Shown: positions 1 to 5,654, counted from the stretch's first letter. The stretch: DNA of 8,769 bases from Candidatus Bathyarchaeota archaeon (GCA_003601695.1 PIYH01000052.1:1-8769), one strand, 5' to 3'. The notes: generated by a model not told the origin, from the sequence alone. Translations and numbers: made by a program.

Positions 1-41
1 GAAACGCCTTTAGAGAGATTCTTAAAGAAGAGGGATCATAA
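1..41 (+). CDS. C-terminal tail of an unidentified gene entering from the left
   Basis: In the third plus-strand frame the first bases read as a short charged tail, NAFREILKEEGS, ending at a TAA at 39-41. The composition is typical of a real protein end, and a plus-strand gene here would converge on pyrB with a 30-base gap. Only about 12 codons are visible, so the product cannot be recognised. Frame 1 stays open to position 261, but it runs deep into pyrB antisense and is probably a shadow. The T-rich stretch at 43-63 could be a terminator for this gene. Confidence 0.35.
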   Translation, partial: NAFREILKEEGS

Positions 42-71
42 GCTATTTTGTGTTCTATTCTTTCACCGAAG

Positions 72-1004
72 CTACTTAATAGCGCCTAGAACTAAGGCTA
101 GTAAAGCCATTCGAACAATAACTCCATTTCTGGTCTGTTCAAAGTATTTTGCAAAGGAAGTTGAATCTACTTCCACCGCTATCTCATCAACCCTGGGAAG
201 CGGATGTAAAACTATAAGGTCGTTCCTTGCCTTTTTCAGCACATTTAAGTCGATTACATAGCTTCCTTTCACTTTCTCATACTCTCCGAGATCGGGGAAT
301 CTTTCCTTTTGTATACGGGTCACATAAAGTACATCTGCGTCTGGAAGAACTTCCATCAAGTCTCGATGCTCCGTAACCTTAATGTAACCCTTTATATCTT
401 CTATCACTTCTTTCCTCATCCTTAGGAGATCCGGTGAAACTAGATGAAGATCTACATCATAAAGTGAGAGAGCATACGCAAGAGAGTGAACTGTTCTTCC
501 ATATCTAAGGTCGCCCATCAATATTATGCTTAAGCCGTCTATTCCACCCTTATACTTGAGGATAGTGTAGAGATCTAGGAGCGCCTGTGTAGGATGCTCC
601 TCAGCTCCTGAACCTGCATTTATAACAGGAACCTTAGCGTATTCAGCTGCAAGTCTAGCCGCTCCCTCAAGTGGATGTCTCAAAACTATTACGTCGGAGT
701 AGTTCTCAACAACCCTGACTGTGTCGGCTAGAGATTCTCCCTTCCAGACTGATGAGACTCCAGGCTCAGCAAATCCGATTACATTGCCGCCGAGTTTATA
801 CATGGCTGTTTGAAAACTTAGCATAGTTCTTGTGCTCGGTTCAAAGAAGAGTTCCGCTAGAACCTTACCGCGAAGCATGTCTGAACCCTTCTCAGCAAGA
901 GGTTCCATCATACGGGAAACTTCAAGTATATAATCGATCTCTTCGCGGGTGAAACCTCTTATTGAGATTATATCCCTATTAGTAAATTCGTATATTTTCT
1001 TCAT
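72..1004 (-). CDS. pyrB: Aspartate carbamoyltransferase catalytic subunit
   Basis: Catalytic chain of ATCase, which condenses carbamoyl phosphate and L-aspartate to N-carbamoyl-aspartate, the first committed step of de novo pyrimidine synthesis in the cytoplasm. The 310-residue length is normal for the family. The N-terminal carbamoyl-phosphate domain has FEPSTRT (residues 54-60), the S-x-W-KGES-LADT loop (85-95) and EHPTQALLD (136-144). The C-terminal aspartate domain has RYGRTVHSL (167-175), TRIQKERF (229-236) and HPLPR (267-271). All expected active-site residues are present, so the enzyme should be active. The ATG at 1004 is supported by AGGTGA at 1014-1019, nine bases upstream. It diverges from pyrI, its regulatory partner, instead of preceding it in one operon. 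Ornithine carbamoyltransferase is excluded by the aspartate-domain motifs and the adjacent pyrI. Confidence 0.97.
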   Translation of the reverse strand: MKKIYEFTNRDIISIRGFTREEIDYILEVSRMMEPLAEKGSDMLRGKVLAELFFEPSTRTMLSFQTAMYKLGGNVIGFAEPGVSSVWKGESLADTVRVVENYSDVIVLRHPLEGAARLAAEYAKVPVINAGSGAEEHPTQALLDLYTILKYKGGIDGLSIILMGDLRYGRTVHSLAYALSLYDVDLHLVSPDLLRMRKEVIEDIKGYIKVTEHRDLMEVLPDADVLYVTRIQKERFPDLGEYEKVKGSYVIDLNVLKKARNDLIVLHPLPRVDEIAVEVDSTSFAKYFEQTRNGVIVRMALLALVLGAIK

Positions 1005-1013
1005 TGAGATTCT

Positions 1014-1046
1014 TCACCTTCGAAAAAGCAATTATGTGAAATATAA
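1014..1046 (-). promoter_or_regulatory. Probable pyrB promoter and ribosome binding site
   Basis: On the minus strand TTATAT at 1041-1046 lies about 40 bases before the pyrB ATG, so transcription would begin near 1017-1020. AGGTGA (1014-1019) sits nine bases before the ATG. If both calls hold, the leader is very short, about 13-16 bases, and begins almost at the ribosome binding site. The TATA call rests on position and base composition only. Confidence 0.4.
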
Positions 1047-1107
1047 TTTAAGCCTTAACTTCTCTTTTGAAAAAAGCGTTTCGAAGAAAGCGTGACTCTG
1101 ATAAATC

Positions 1108-1117
1108 TTTATTTATT
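1108..1117 (+). promoter_or_regulatory. Probable TATA box of the pyrI-THEP1 transcript
   Basis: TTTATTTATT lies in the pyrB-pyrI intergenic region. An archaeal start site about 25 bases downstream falls near 1136, a short distance before the candidate pyrI starts at 1144 and 1150. There is no clear ribosome binding site before either ATG, consistent with a nearly leaderless message. The ATG at 1137 is out of frame and stops after six codons. Confidence 0.5.
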
Positions 1118-1149
1118 CTCCACGAATACGTATAGAATGGTTGATGTAT

Positions 1150-1617
1150 ATGTCTAAGAAAACGCTTAAAGTCTCTAAGATTAAAGACGGGACGGTTATA
1201 GACCATATCACTAGAGGACATGCATTAGATGTGATCAAACTTCTCGGCATAGACGGTCGCTCGGGAGGAGTTGTAACCATAGCTATAAACGTGCCGAGTA
1301 AGAAACTCGGAGTCAAAGATATGGTGAAGATTGAAGGACGCGAATTGAATCCTGAGGAGGTTGATAAGATCGCTCTGATATCCCCCAGAGCTACAATAAA
1401 CATAATTAGAGATTATAAAGTTGTAGAGAAACAGAAAGTTAAGCTTCCGCCGATAGTTCAGGGAATCATCAAATGTATAAAGCCCTCATGCATCTCAAAT
1501 AGTGAAAAGGAACCTGTTAAGCCGAAATTCTACGTTGTAAGTGAAAATCCATTGAGGCTTAGATGTCATTACTGTAATAGTATACTTGAGGAAGAAGATG
1601 TATTGAAGCAGTTTTAA
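1150..1617 (+). CDS. pyrI: Aspartate carbamoyltransferase regulatory subunit
   Basis: Regulatory chain of ATCase. In characterised enzymes it binds nucleotide effectors in the N-terminal domain and contacts PyrB through a C-terminal zinc domain. From the ATG at 1150 the protein has 155 residues, normal for the family, and opens with KVSKIKDGTVIDHI (residues 7-20), the typical start of PyrI. The allosteric domain covers roughly residues 1-100. The zinc domain follows, with Cys109, Cys114, Cys139 and Cys142 in the C-x4-C and C-x2-C spacing of the family. In-frame starts also exist at 1141 (TTG) and 1144 (ATG), but 1150 gives the family-like N-terminus. It is divergent from pyrB, and the THEP1-like gene starts 22 bases after its stop. 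Confidence 0.96.
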   Translation: MSKKTLKVSKIKDGTVIDHITRGHALDVIKLLGIDGRSGGVVTIAINVPSKKLGVKDMVKIEGRELNPEEVDKIALISPRATINIIRDYKVVEKQKVKLPPIVQGIIKCIKPSCISNSEKEPVKPKFYVVSENPLRLRCHYCNSILEEEDVLKQF

Positions 1618-1639
1618 TAGCGTTTTTGTCCGACTGATA

Positions 1640-2209
1640 GTGATTAAAGTGGGAAGATCTTTCTTTTTAACTGGAAGACCGGGAATCGGTAAGACAACCG
1701 TTCTGCTAAAGATCGTTAAGATCATAGAGGAAAAAGGGCTTAAAGTTGGGGGAATAATTAGCCGAGAAGTTAGAAAAGGCGGTTCGCGTATAGGCTTTAA
1801 GTTAATAGACCTAAATAGCGGGAGAGAAGGATGGCTCGCCCACGTGAAGCAGCCGGGAGGTCCTAGAGTTGGCAAGTATAGAGTGTGCATGGAAGATCTA
1901 GAATCAATAGGCGTTGAGGCTATTCTCAACGCGGTTGAAGAAGCAGATATCATCGTGATAGATGAGGTAGGCCCCATGGAGATGCTCTCGGAGCAATTCA
2001 AAAAAGCGGTTGCTAAAGCATTAAATAGCGAAAAAATCGTCCTTGGAACAGTGCACTATAGGATTAAAGATTCATTCGCCGCGAAGGTTAAAGCCAAAGG
2101 CGAAGTAAAAGTAATCGAGGTAACGATTGGAAATAGAGAGGCTCTCTCAGAGAATGTGGCGCATAAAATCTTGGAGAATTTATGTGAACACGCAGTTTGT
2201 GAAAGATAG
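1640..2209 (+). CDS. THEP1-family nucleoside triphosphatase (P-loop NTPase)
   Basis: Predicted P-loop enzyme of the THEP1 / nucleoside-triphosphatase family, whose members hydrolyse NTPs in vitro; the cellular role is not settled. The 189-residue product has Walker A GRPGIGKT at residues 12-19 and a Walker B strand IIVIDEVGPME at 104-114. The segment HVKQPGGPRVGKYRV (68-82) and the ending EVTIGNRE (160-167) are also typical of the family. The start is the GTG at 1640: the frame is open only from 1607 and has no earlier usual start codon. A second GTG at 1649 is possible. No clear ribosome binding site is seen. The gene lies 22 bases after pyrI on the same strand and is probably cotranscribed with it. 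Whether that link is functional is unknown. Confidence 0.9.
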   Translation: MIKVGRSFFLTGRPGIGKTTVLLKIVKIIEEKGLKVGGIISREVRKGGSRIGFKLIDLNSGREGWLAHVKQPGGPRVGKYRVCMEDLESIGVEAILNAVEEADIIVIDEVGPMEMLSEQFKKAVAKALNSEKIVLGTVHYRIKDSFAAKVKAKGEVKVIEVTIGNREALSENVAHKILENLCEHAVCER

Positions 2210-2232
2210 AGTATCTCCTAAACATGTTCTTC

Positions 2233-2238
2233 TTATAT
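2233..2238 (+). promoter_or_regulatory. Possible TATA box before RNase HII
   Basis: TTATAT in the short gap after the THEP1-like gene would place a transcript start near 2260. GGAG at 2269-2272 would then act as ribosome binding site, ten bases before the ATG at 2283. RNase HII may therefore be transcribed independently as well as by read-through from pyrI. The evidence is positional only. Confidence 0.35.
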
Positions 2239-2282
2239 GAACGAAAAAGGGCATCGTGTCCCGAGACCGGAGAGTCCCCATT

Positions 2283-2945
2283 ATGCTCATAGCTGGAGTT
2301 GATGATGCAGGAAGGGGAGCAGTTATAGGGCCTCTTGTAATAGCAGGAATCATCGTTGATGAAGAAGCCTTAAAGAAGATTGAAGTCTTAGGAGTTAAAG
2401 ACTCAAAGATGCTCACATCTAATAGGAGAGAACGATTATACGCCGATATCCTCAAAATAGTTAGGGATTACTATGTGATGAAGATACCTCCCAAGGAGAT
2501 TGACCGTGTTGTTGAAACGGGGAAGAAGCTTCACCGCTTAAACAGGCTTGAAGCTAAGGCTATGGCTAAAGTTATACTGCGTCTTAAGCCAGATATAGTC
2601 TATGTGGATGCCTCGGATGTTTTGCCAGAAAGATTCAGCCGCCACATCGCTGAGGAATTACCCTTCAAGATTAAAATAGTCTCAAGACATAAAGCTGACA
2701 AAACTTATCCAGTAGTATCCGCTGCTTCCATAATTGCGAAGGTGGAACGTGACCATTTTATTAGTATTCTACACGCAGAGTATGGCGATTTTGGTTCTGG
2801 ATACGCATCTGATAGCAAAACCATAAAGTTTCTTAAGGAATGGATTAAGGCGCATGATGACTATCCGGATTTTGTGCGTAGGTCGTGGGCGCCAGCTAAA
2901 AAAGTTAAGGCGGCATATGGTAAGTTTCAAAAAAGATTGCTATGA
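2283..2945 (+). CDS. rnhB: Ribonuclease HII
   Basis: Cleaves the RNA strand of RNA-DNA hybrids, including single ribonucleotides in duplex DNA and primer remnants. From the ATG at 2283 the protein has 220 residues, in the normal range for archaeal RNase HII. It begins directly with the first catalytic motif, AGVDDAGRGAVIGPL (residues 4-18). The other predicted metal ligands are Asp109 in VYVDASDV and Asp139 in RHKADKTYPVVSAASIIAK. GSGYASD (171-177) carries the expected substrate-contacting tyrosine. The GTG at 2256 would add nine residues the family lacks, whereas GGAG at 2269-2272 suits 2283. The second acidic residue of motif I is Asp8 where the usual motif is DEAGRG; I believe related archaea share this, but I cannot check. 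The 3' end overlaps the convergent coiled-coil gene by 6 bases. Confidence 0.95.
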   Translation: MLIAGVDDAGRGAVIGPLVIAGIIVDEEALKKIEVLGVKDSKMLTSNRRERLYADILKIVRDYYVMKIPPKEIDRVVETGKKLHRLNRLEAKAMAKVILRLKPDIVYVDASDVLPERFSRHIAEELPFKIKIVSRHKADKTYPVVSAASIIAKVERDHFISILHAEYGDFGSGYASDSKTIKFLKEWIKAHDDYPDFVRRSWAPAKKVKAAYGKFQKRLL

Positions 2946-3296
2946 AACCTGGTTTTCCATGCTTAAGCCGGAATTACCCCTCGGTTTTAAATAGTTTATT
3001 CTCTGTTTTATCTTTTCGATTTCATTTTCATATCCTCTTATCTTCTTCTCGATCTCTGACCGTTTCTGTTCTATAGATTTCCTCCGGGCTGCAACTACAT
3101 TCAGTCTCATCTGAAGCTTATCGAACTGATAAGTATCTCGACATCGTCGAATTTCTTCATATATTTTATCTTCTTCTTTTTTGAAGGAAAAATATTCTTG
3201 GTCTATCTTTATTTTTTGTTTCTTAATCTCCTCTAGGGCTTTTTCAAGTTTTTTCTTTTGTTGCTTAAGTTCCGCAATGAGATAAGTGGAGGACAT
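2940..3296 (-). CDS. Small coiled-coil protein of unknown function
   Basis: A 118-residue protein that is almost entirely charged heptad-like helix: Lys/Glu-rich from about residue 8 to 100, with a break around CRDTYQFDKLQMRLNVVAAR near the middle. This looks like two helices joined by a turn, a prefoldin-like hairpin or a plain coiled-coil dimer. There is no signal peptide, membrane segment or cysteine pair. The ATG at 3296 is chosen over the TTG at 3302 because a minus-strand TATA-like box (3320-3327) lies about 28 bases upstream, placing transcription at or next to the ATG and implying a leaderless message. It converges on RNase HII with a 6-base overlap of the ends. I do not recognise a specific family. 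A prefoldin beta subunit is a conceivable alternative, but no distinctive motif is seen. Confidence 0.75.
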   Translation of the reverse strand: MSSTYLIAELKQQKKKLEKALEEIKKQKIKIDQEYFSFKKEEDKIYEEIRRCRDTYQFDKLQMRLNVVAARRKSIEQKRSEIEKKIRGYENEIEKIKQRINYLKPRGNSGLSMENQVS

Positions 3297-3319
3297 ATTC
3301 AAAATAAATTACGAAAAAC

Positions 3320-3327
3320 AATATAAA
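3320..3327 (-). promoter_or_regulatory. TATA box of the coiled-coil gene
   Basis: The minus strand reads TTTATATT, a good match to the archaeal TATA consensus, about 28 bases before the ATG at 3296. This is the spacing expected for a leaderless transcript and is the main reason for choosing that start. Confidence 0.5.
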
Positions 3328-3330
3328 TTT

Positions 3331-3482
3331 ATGCTTTATGAATTAGAGTCTGCTGCTTCTTTCCGAGTCTTGTTTTTGCATCTTTTCGCTCTTCCCGTCT
3401 CCTTTATAGGTTTATGAGCATACCGTGAATGAACACATTCGCCGCGGGTTTCTTTACCGTGTTTTTTATAGCTTTCACCATG
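3331..3482. repeat. Dispersed direct repeat, copy 1
   Basis: This segment aligns in the same orientation with 4820-4981. The best part, from 3404 to 3482, aligns without gaps and includes the shared blocks TATAGGTTTATG, TTCGCCGCGGGTTTC and TTCACCAT. Upstream the match continues with small gaps through TTTTTGCATCTTT. After 3482 the two copies become unrelated. No terminal inverted repeats or target duplications are visible, so it does not look like a simple transposon. Confidence 0.7.
3403..3408 (+). promoter_or_regulatory. TATA-like box in repeat copy 1
   Basis: TTTATA, followed by GGTTTATG that is identical in copy 2. The first A is 23 bases before the ATG at 3429, the distance expected for a leaderless archaeal transcript. 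Confidence 0.45.
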
Positions 3483-3635
3483 CTAGAATTCTCAAAAAAG
3501 CTTCCCACGGCTCATACGTTTCAACTCACATTCAAATTTTCAAGAAAATCGAGGCTTAGAATGCGACCTCCCTGTCTGGTAAGTCATTCATTAACATACA
3601 ATTCGGTTCACAGCATCCAACTCTACCAGAAATAA
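3429..3635 (+). CDS. Possible small membrane peptide (copy 1 of a duplicated leaderless ORF)
   Basis: A 68-codon frame that opens with MNTFAAGFFTVFFIAFTM, a convincing single membrane segment, then continues with a Lys/Arg-rich, less protein-like tail. An in-frame TGA stands directly before the ATG and there is no ribosome binding site, but a TATA-like box lies 23 bases upstream. Copy 2 encodes the same start, MNAFAAGFLATFLILFTI. Across these 18 codons the 16 base differences fall 6, 2 and 8 on codon positions 1, 2 and 3, and the resulting changes are mostly conservative, a pattern expected of coding sequence. Similarity ends at residue 18, so the tail from about residue 19 may be degraded or unrelated. 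No known family is recognised, and the minus strand offers a competing reading. Confidence 0.4.
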   Translation: MNTFAAGFFTVFFIAFTMLEFSKKLPTAHTFQLTFKFSRKSRLRMRPPCLVSHSLTYNSVHSIQLYQK

Positions 3636-3709
3636 CGGGAAGGAAGACGAAAAATTTAAATTACTACATATGTGTATCTTCTATCATCAAGCGAGATATT
3701 GATATAACG

Positions 3710-3817
3710 ATGACTATCTATTACGAAGGACAAACAAAGGACGCGTATAATTTCACGGTTCAAGAGGAACGACTGAAAACTATATTTCTCGCTGAGTACC
3801 ACTTTACTCATTTATGA
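3710..3817 (+). CDS. Possible small ORF upstream of the phosphotriesterase-family gene
   Basis: A 35-codon frame starting ATG at 3710 and ending TGA at 3815-3817, 19 bases before the next gene's ATG. Its residues (MTIYYEGQTKDAYNFTVQEE at the start, then RLKTIFLAEYHFTHL) have a plausible protein composition. No ribosome binding site or exact promoter spacing supports the start. The frame is open further upstream, so it may equally be the decayed end of an older gene. No homologous family is recognised. Confidence 0.25.
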   Translation: MTIYYEGQTKDAYNFTVQEERLKTIFLAEYHFTHL

Positions 3818-3831
3818 TTAGTTAGAGGTGA
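3781..3831 (+). promoter_or_regulatory. Likely promoter and ribosome binding site of the phosphotriesterase-family gene
   Basis: TATATT at 3781-3786 would start transcription near 3808. GAGGTGA at 3825-3831 is a strong ribosome binding site five bases before the ATG at 3837. This decides the start: the in-frame GTG at 3828 lies inside the binding site. Confidence 0.5.
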
Positions 3832-3836
3832 AGATT

Positions 3837-4799
3837 ATGGTTTCCATTAATAGTGTGCTGGGACCGATTTCCCTTGATGACTTAGGAGTAACCCTGATAC
3901 ATGAGCATATAGTTGCTTCCTACAATAGTAATTATAAGGCAATAGAACTTAATTATGCAATTTCTACGCTGAAGAAAGCTAGAATTATGGGGCTTAATTC
4001 ATTAGTGGAAGTTACACCGAGGATAGTACATGTGGGCAGAAAAGGAGGGAGGAATATACCAGTTCTCCAAGAAGTCTCAAGAAAATCCGGCGTCAACATC
4101 TTATGTTGCACCGGTTACTATGATCCTACGCCAGAGGTGAAGAAGATGACAGTTGAAGAAATAACTGAAATCATGGTTAGGGAGATTGAGGAAGGCATTA
4201 ACGGAACGGATGTCCGAGCTGCCATCATAAAAGTGAAAGGTAACGATTTTGTTCTTTCCAAAGTAGAGAAAAAAATCTTTGAGGCGGCTGCTAAAGCCCA
4301 GATACGCACCGGAGTACCAATACAAACACATTGTATAAAAGGCCTAAAGACCCAATTTGAGACGTTAACTTCCGCTGGGGCTAATCCTAATCATTGTGCA
4401 TTTGCGCATGTTTCTACGACTTGGGGCTGGGAGGGACGCTCAGTGAGTCAACAAGCAGATTTCCTTCTTGACTTTGCACGTCGCGGAGCATGCTTTGTAT
4501 TTGACAATCTCGGCTGGGAACAATACGTCTCGCATGAGGATCAATTCTACCTTATAAGGCGTTTAGTTGATGCAGGGTTTGCTGATAAAGTTTTCATTTC
4601 TCTAGATTTGAATTGGCGCGTCAAGGATAATGGTGTGATAGAACGCGAAGGAGACTCTGTTAATCCTGAAAGCCGCAAGAGAGACTTTCCTTATCTCTTC
4701 ACTCATGGGATACCGCTTTTGGAAGAGGCTGGCTTTAGCGAGAAACTGATCCATAAATTCCTAGTTGAAAATCCGAAGGAATACTTTACGCCATTTTAA
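3837..4799 (+). CDS. Phosphotriesterase-family metal-dependent hydrolase
   Basis: A TIM-barrel amidohydrolase-superfamily enzyme of the phosphotriesterase (PHP / parathion hydrolase-like) family, 320 residues, a normal length. Family members are lactonases, phosphotriesterases or proteins of unknown substrate. The binuclear metal site can be read in order: His22 and His24 in LIHEHIV, a candidate carboxylated lysine Lys132 in AAIIKVKG, His165 in VPIQTHC, His191 in CAFAHVSTT and Asp257 in ISLDLNW. CCTGYYDPT (90-98) follows strand 3 as in relatives. The set is complete, so an active hydrolase is likely. There is no signal peptide, so it is cytoplasmic. It lies between the two copies of a direct repeat, with a GH38-like gene 1.26 kb downstream. 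A sugar-lactonase role would fit that setting but is a guess. Confidence 0.9.
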   Translation: MVSINSVLGPISLDDLGVTLIHEHIVASYNSNYKAIELNYAISTLKKARIMGLNSLVEVTPRIVHVGRKGGRNIPVLQEVSRKSGVNILCCTGYYDPTPEVKKMTVEEITEIMVREIEEGINGTDVRAAIIKVKGNDFVLSKVEKKIFEAAAKAQIRTGVPIQTHCIKGLKTQFETLTSAGANPNHCAFAHVSTTWGWEGRSVSQQADFLLDFARRGACFVFDNLGWEQYVSHEDQFYLIRRLVDAGFADKVFISLDLNWRVKDNGVIEREGDSVNPESRKRDFPYLFTHGIPLLEEAGFSEKLIHKFLVENPKEYFTPF

Positions 4800-4819
4800 T
4801 TAAAGAATTAGTAGATAAT

Positions 4820-4981
4820 GCTTTGTGGACTAATTAAGTTTAGTGTCTGTTTCTTCTTCCTTGAGTTTTTGCATCTTTCCGCTCTCTTTCCTGTCCTCTT
4901 GCTTATAGGTTTATGGGCATGTTGTAGATGAATGCCTTCGCCGCGGGTTTCCTTGCGACATTCCTTATCCTCTTCACCATA
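4820..4981. repeat. Dispersed direct repeat, copy 2
   Basis: Second copy of the module at 3331-3482, same orientation. The two ATGs are 1,499 bases apart and bracket the phosphotriesterase-family gene. The copies are clearly diverged: in the 54 bases from the ATG to the right end there are 16 differences and no gaps. Upstream gaps are few and short, apart from about 11 extra bases near the left end. The right end abuts a minus-strand gene remnant that may have been cut at this junction. Confidence 0.7.
4903..4908 (+). promoter_or_regulatory. TATA-like box in repeat copy 2
   Basis: TTATAG followed by GTTTATG, matching copy 1. Its first A is 23 bases before the ATG at 4928, exactly the spacing of copy 1, again suggesting a leaderless transcript. 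Confidence 0.4.
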
Positions 4982-5008
4982 AAGAAATTATTTTCATCTG
5001 GAAGATAA
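4928..5008 (+). CDS. Possible 26-residue membrane peptide (copy 2 of a duplicated leaderless ORF)
   Basis: MNAFAAGFLATFLILFTI, a single hydrophobic segment, then KKLFSSGR and a TAA at 5006-5008. An in-frame TAG directly precedes the ATG, and the TATA-like box is 23 bases upstream. The layout is the same as copy 1 at 3429, and the first 18 codons differ mainly at third and first positions. The short basic tail after the membrane segment would favour an orientation with the C-terminus in the cytoplasm. The last nine codons overlap a minus-strand gene remnant, so the natural C-terminus may have been lost. No family is recognised. Confidence 0.4.
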   Translation: MNAFAAGFLATFLILFTIKKLFSSGR

Positions 5009-5272
5009 CAGGTGTTACAGCCTCTTTAAGCCCTAAATTCTTCAAATCTACAATCAGATCTACGTCGTCTCTTTTTAAAATAAACAATCCTTAGATACTG
5101 TTATTCCTATATCATCTTGAGGCCAATAAGCATCTGATACAGCCGTATAAAAAGGGACAATATTGACCAGCTTCATCATAGAAGACTGTTCCAAAAGTGG
5201 CGGCAGCAGAATCCCATCCTCCTCTAGATACGCTAAGATTGCACCCTCATGGATTTTGAGTTTCAATTTCAT
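4974..5272 (-). pseudogene. Frameshifted remnant of an unrecognised protein gene
   Basis: From the ATG at 5272 the minus strand encodes 61 protein-like residues, including HEGAILAYLEEDGILLPP and FYTAVSDAYWPQDDIGITVS, then reaches a TAA at 5075-5077. In another frame, from about 5090, the text continues naturally: GLFILKRDDVDLIVDLKNLG, then LKEAVTPV, to a TGA at 4974-4976. One missing base in the AAGG run near 5088-5092 would join the two parts into a protein of about 99 residues. The remnant runs into repeat copy 2, so its C-terminus may also be lost. Upstream of 5272 the frame is open for another 27 codons without an ATG, and another frame reads MLEALTMITEIFGRDE, so the true N-terminus is uncertain. 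I do not recognise the family. Confidence 0.5.
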
Positions 5273-5418
5273 CCCGACCAAAAATCTCCGTTATCATCGT
5301 CAGTGCCTCCAACATATTTACTATTAACATAGCTCACGCCTGACTCTATACTCTGAAGCCTCTATGTTTGCTTTCAGCTATCCACAACTAAAAATAACCC
5401 AAAACATAACTAAAAATC

Positions 5419-5456
5419 CATATATACAACAAGCGTAAATTCAAAAATGGTAGGTG
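5419..5456 (+). promoter_or_regulatory. Promoter and ribosome binding site of the zinc-ribbon gene
   Basis: CATATATAC at 5419-5427 is a good archaeal TATA box, with a predicted transcript start near 5447. TAGGTG at 5451-5456 is a ribosome binding site six bases before the ATG at 5463. Together they mark the downstream gene as expressed independently. Confidence 0.55.
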
Positions 5457-5462
5457 TAAAGT

Positions 5463-5654
5463 ATGTCGGAAAAAATTGTTAACTGCCCAAAATGTGGCAC
5501 TAGGATGGTTAAGCAGTCCGATGTGTATGTTCTAGATAGATTTGAAAGGGATCCCAGCGGCGCAGTGAAGTTCAGCTTGACGGATGATATTACGATGAGA
5601 GTATACATCTGTCCGAAATGTCATTACATGGAATTGTACTATGAAAGGGTATAA
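5463..5654 (+). CDS. Small zinc-ribbon protein
   Basis: A 63-residue protein with two CPKC knuckles, Cys8/Cys11 (NCPKCGT) and Cys50/Cys53 (ICPKCHY), which should bind one zinc ion. Between them lies a charged beta-rich segment of about 38 residues. Such ribbons usually bind nucleic acid or a protein partner; nothing here tells which. There is no membrane segment within the annotated protein. The start is well supported by a TATA box and a ribosome binding site. The frame stops at a TAA (5652-5654) and then stays open for 33 more codons that read as a hydrophobic segment. Neighbours are a gene remnant upstream and a transposase fragment downstream, so operon context gives no clue. Confidence 0.8.
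   Translation: MSEKIVNCPKCGTRMVKQSDVYVLDRFERDPSGAVKFSLTDDITMRVYICPKCHYMELYYERV

Noticed and set aside
1..261. Long open frame 1 entering from the left edge
   Set aside because: Most of it is antisense to the well-supported pyrB C-terminus; the frame ending at 41 is a better candidate for the neighbouring gene.
1113..1403. Minus-strand ORF opposite pyrI
   Set aside because: Lies within the strongly supported pyrI gene and has low-complexity Ser/Thr/Ile-rich composition typical of an antisense shadow.
1495..2001. 168-codon minus-strand ORF
   Set aside because: Antisense to the end of pyrI and the THEP1-like gene; composition is that of a shadow frame and no motif is present.
4101..4331. Minus-strand ORFs inside the phosphotriesterase-family gene
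   Set aside because: The plus-strand gene has all metal-binding motifs, a ribosome binding site and normal length; the antisense frames show nothing recognisable.
3331..4981. Composite transposon with the direct repeats as insertion sequences
   Set aside because: The repeats are only ~150 bases, encode no transposase, show no terminal inverted repeats or target duplication and are well diverged, so a mobile composite is not supported.
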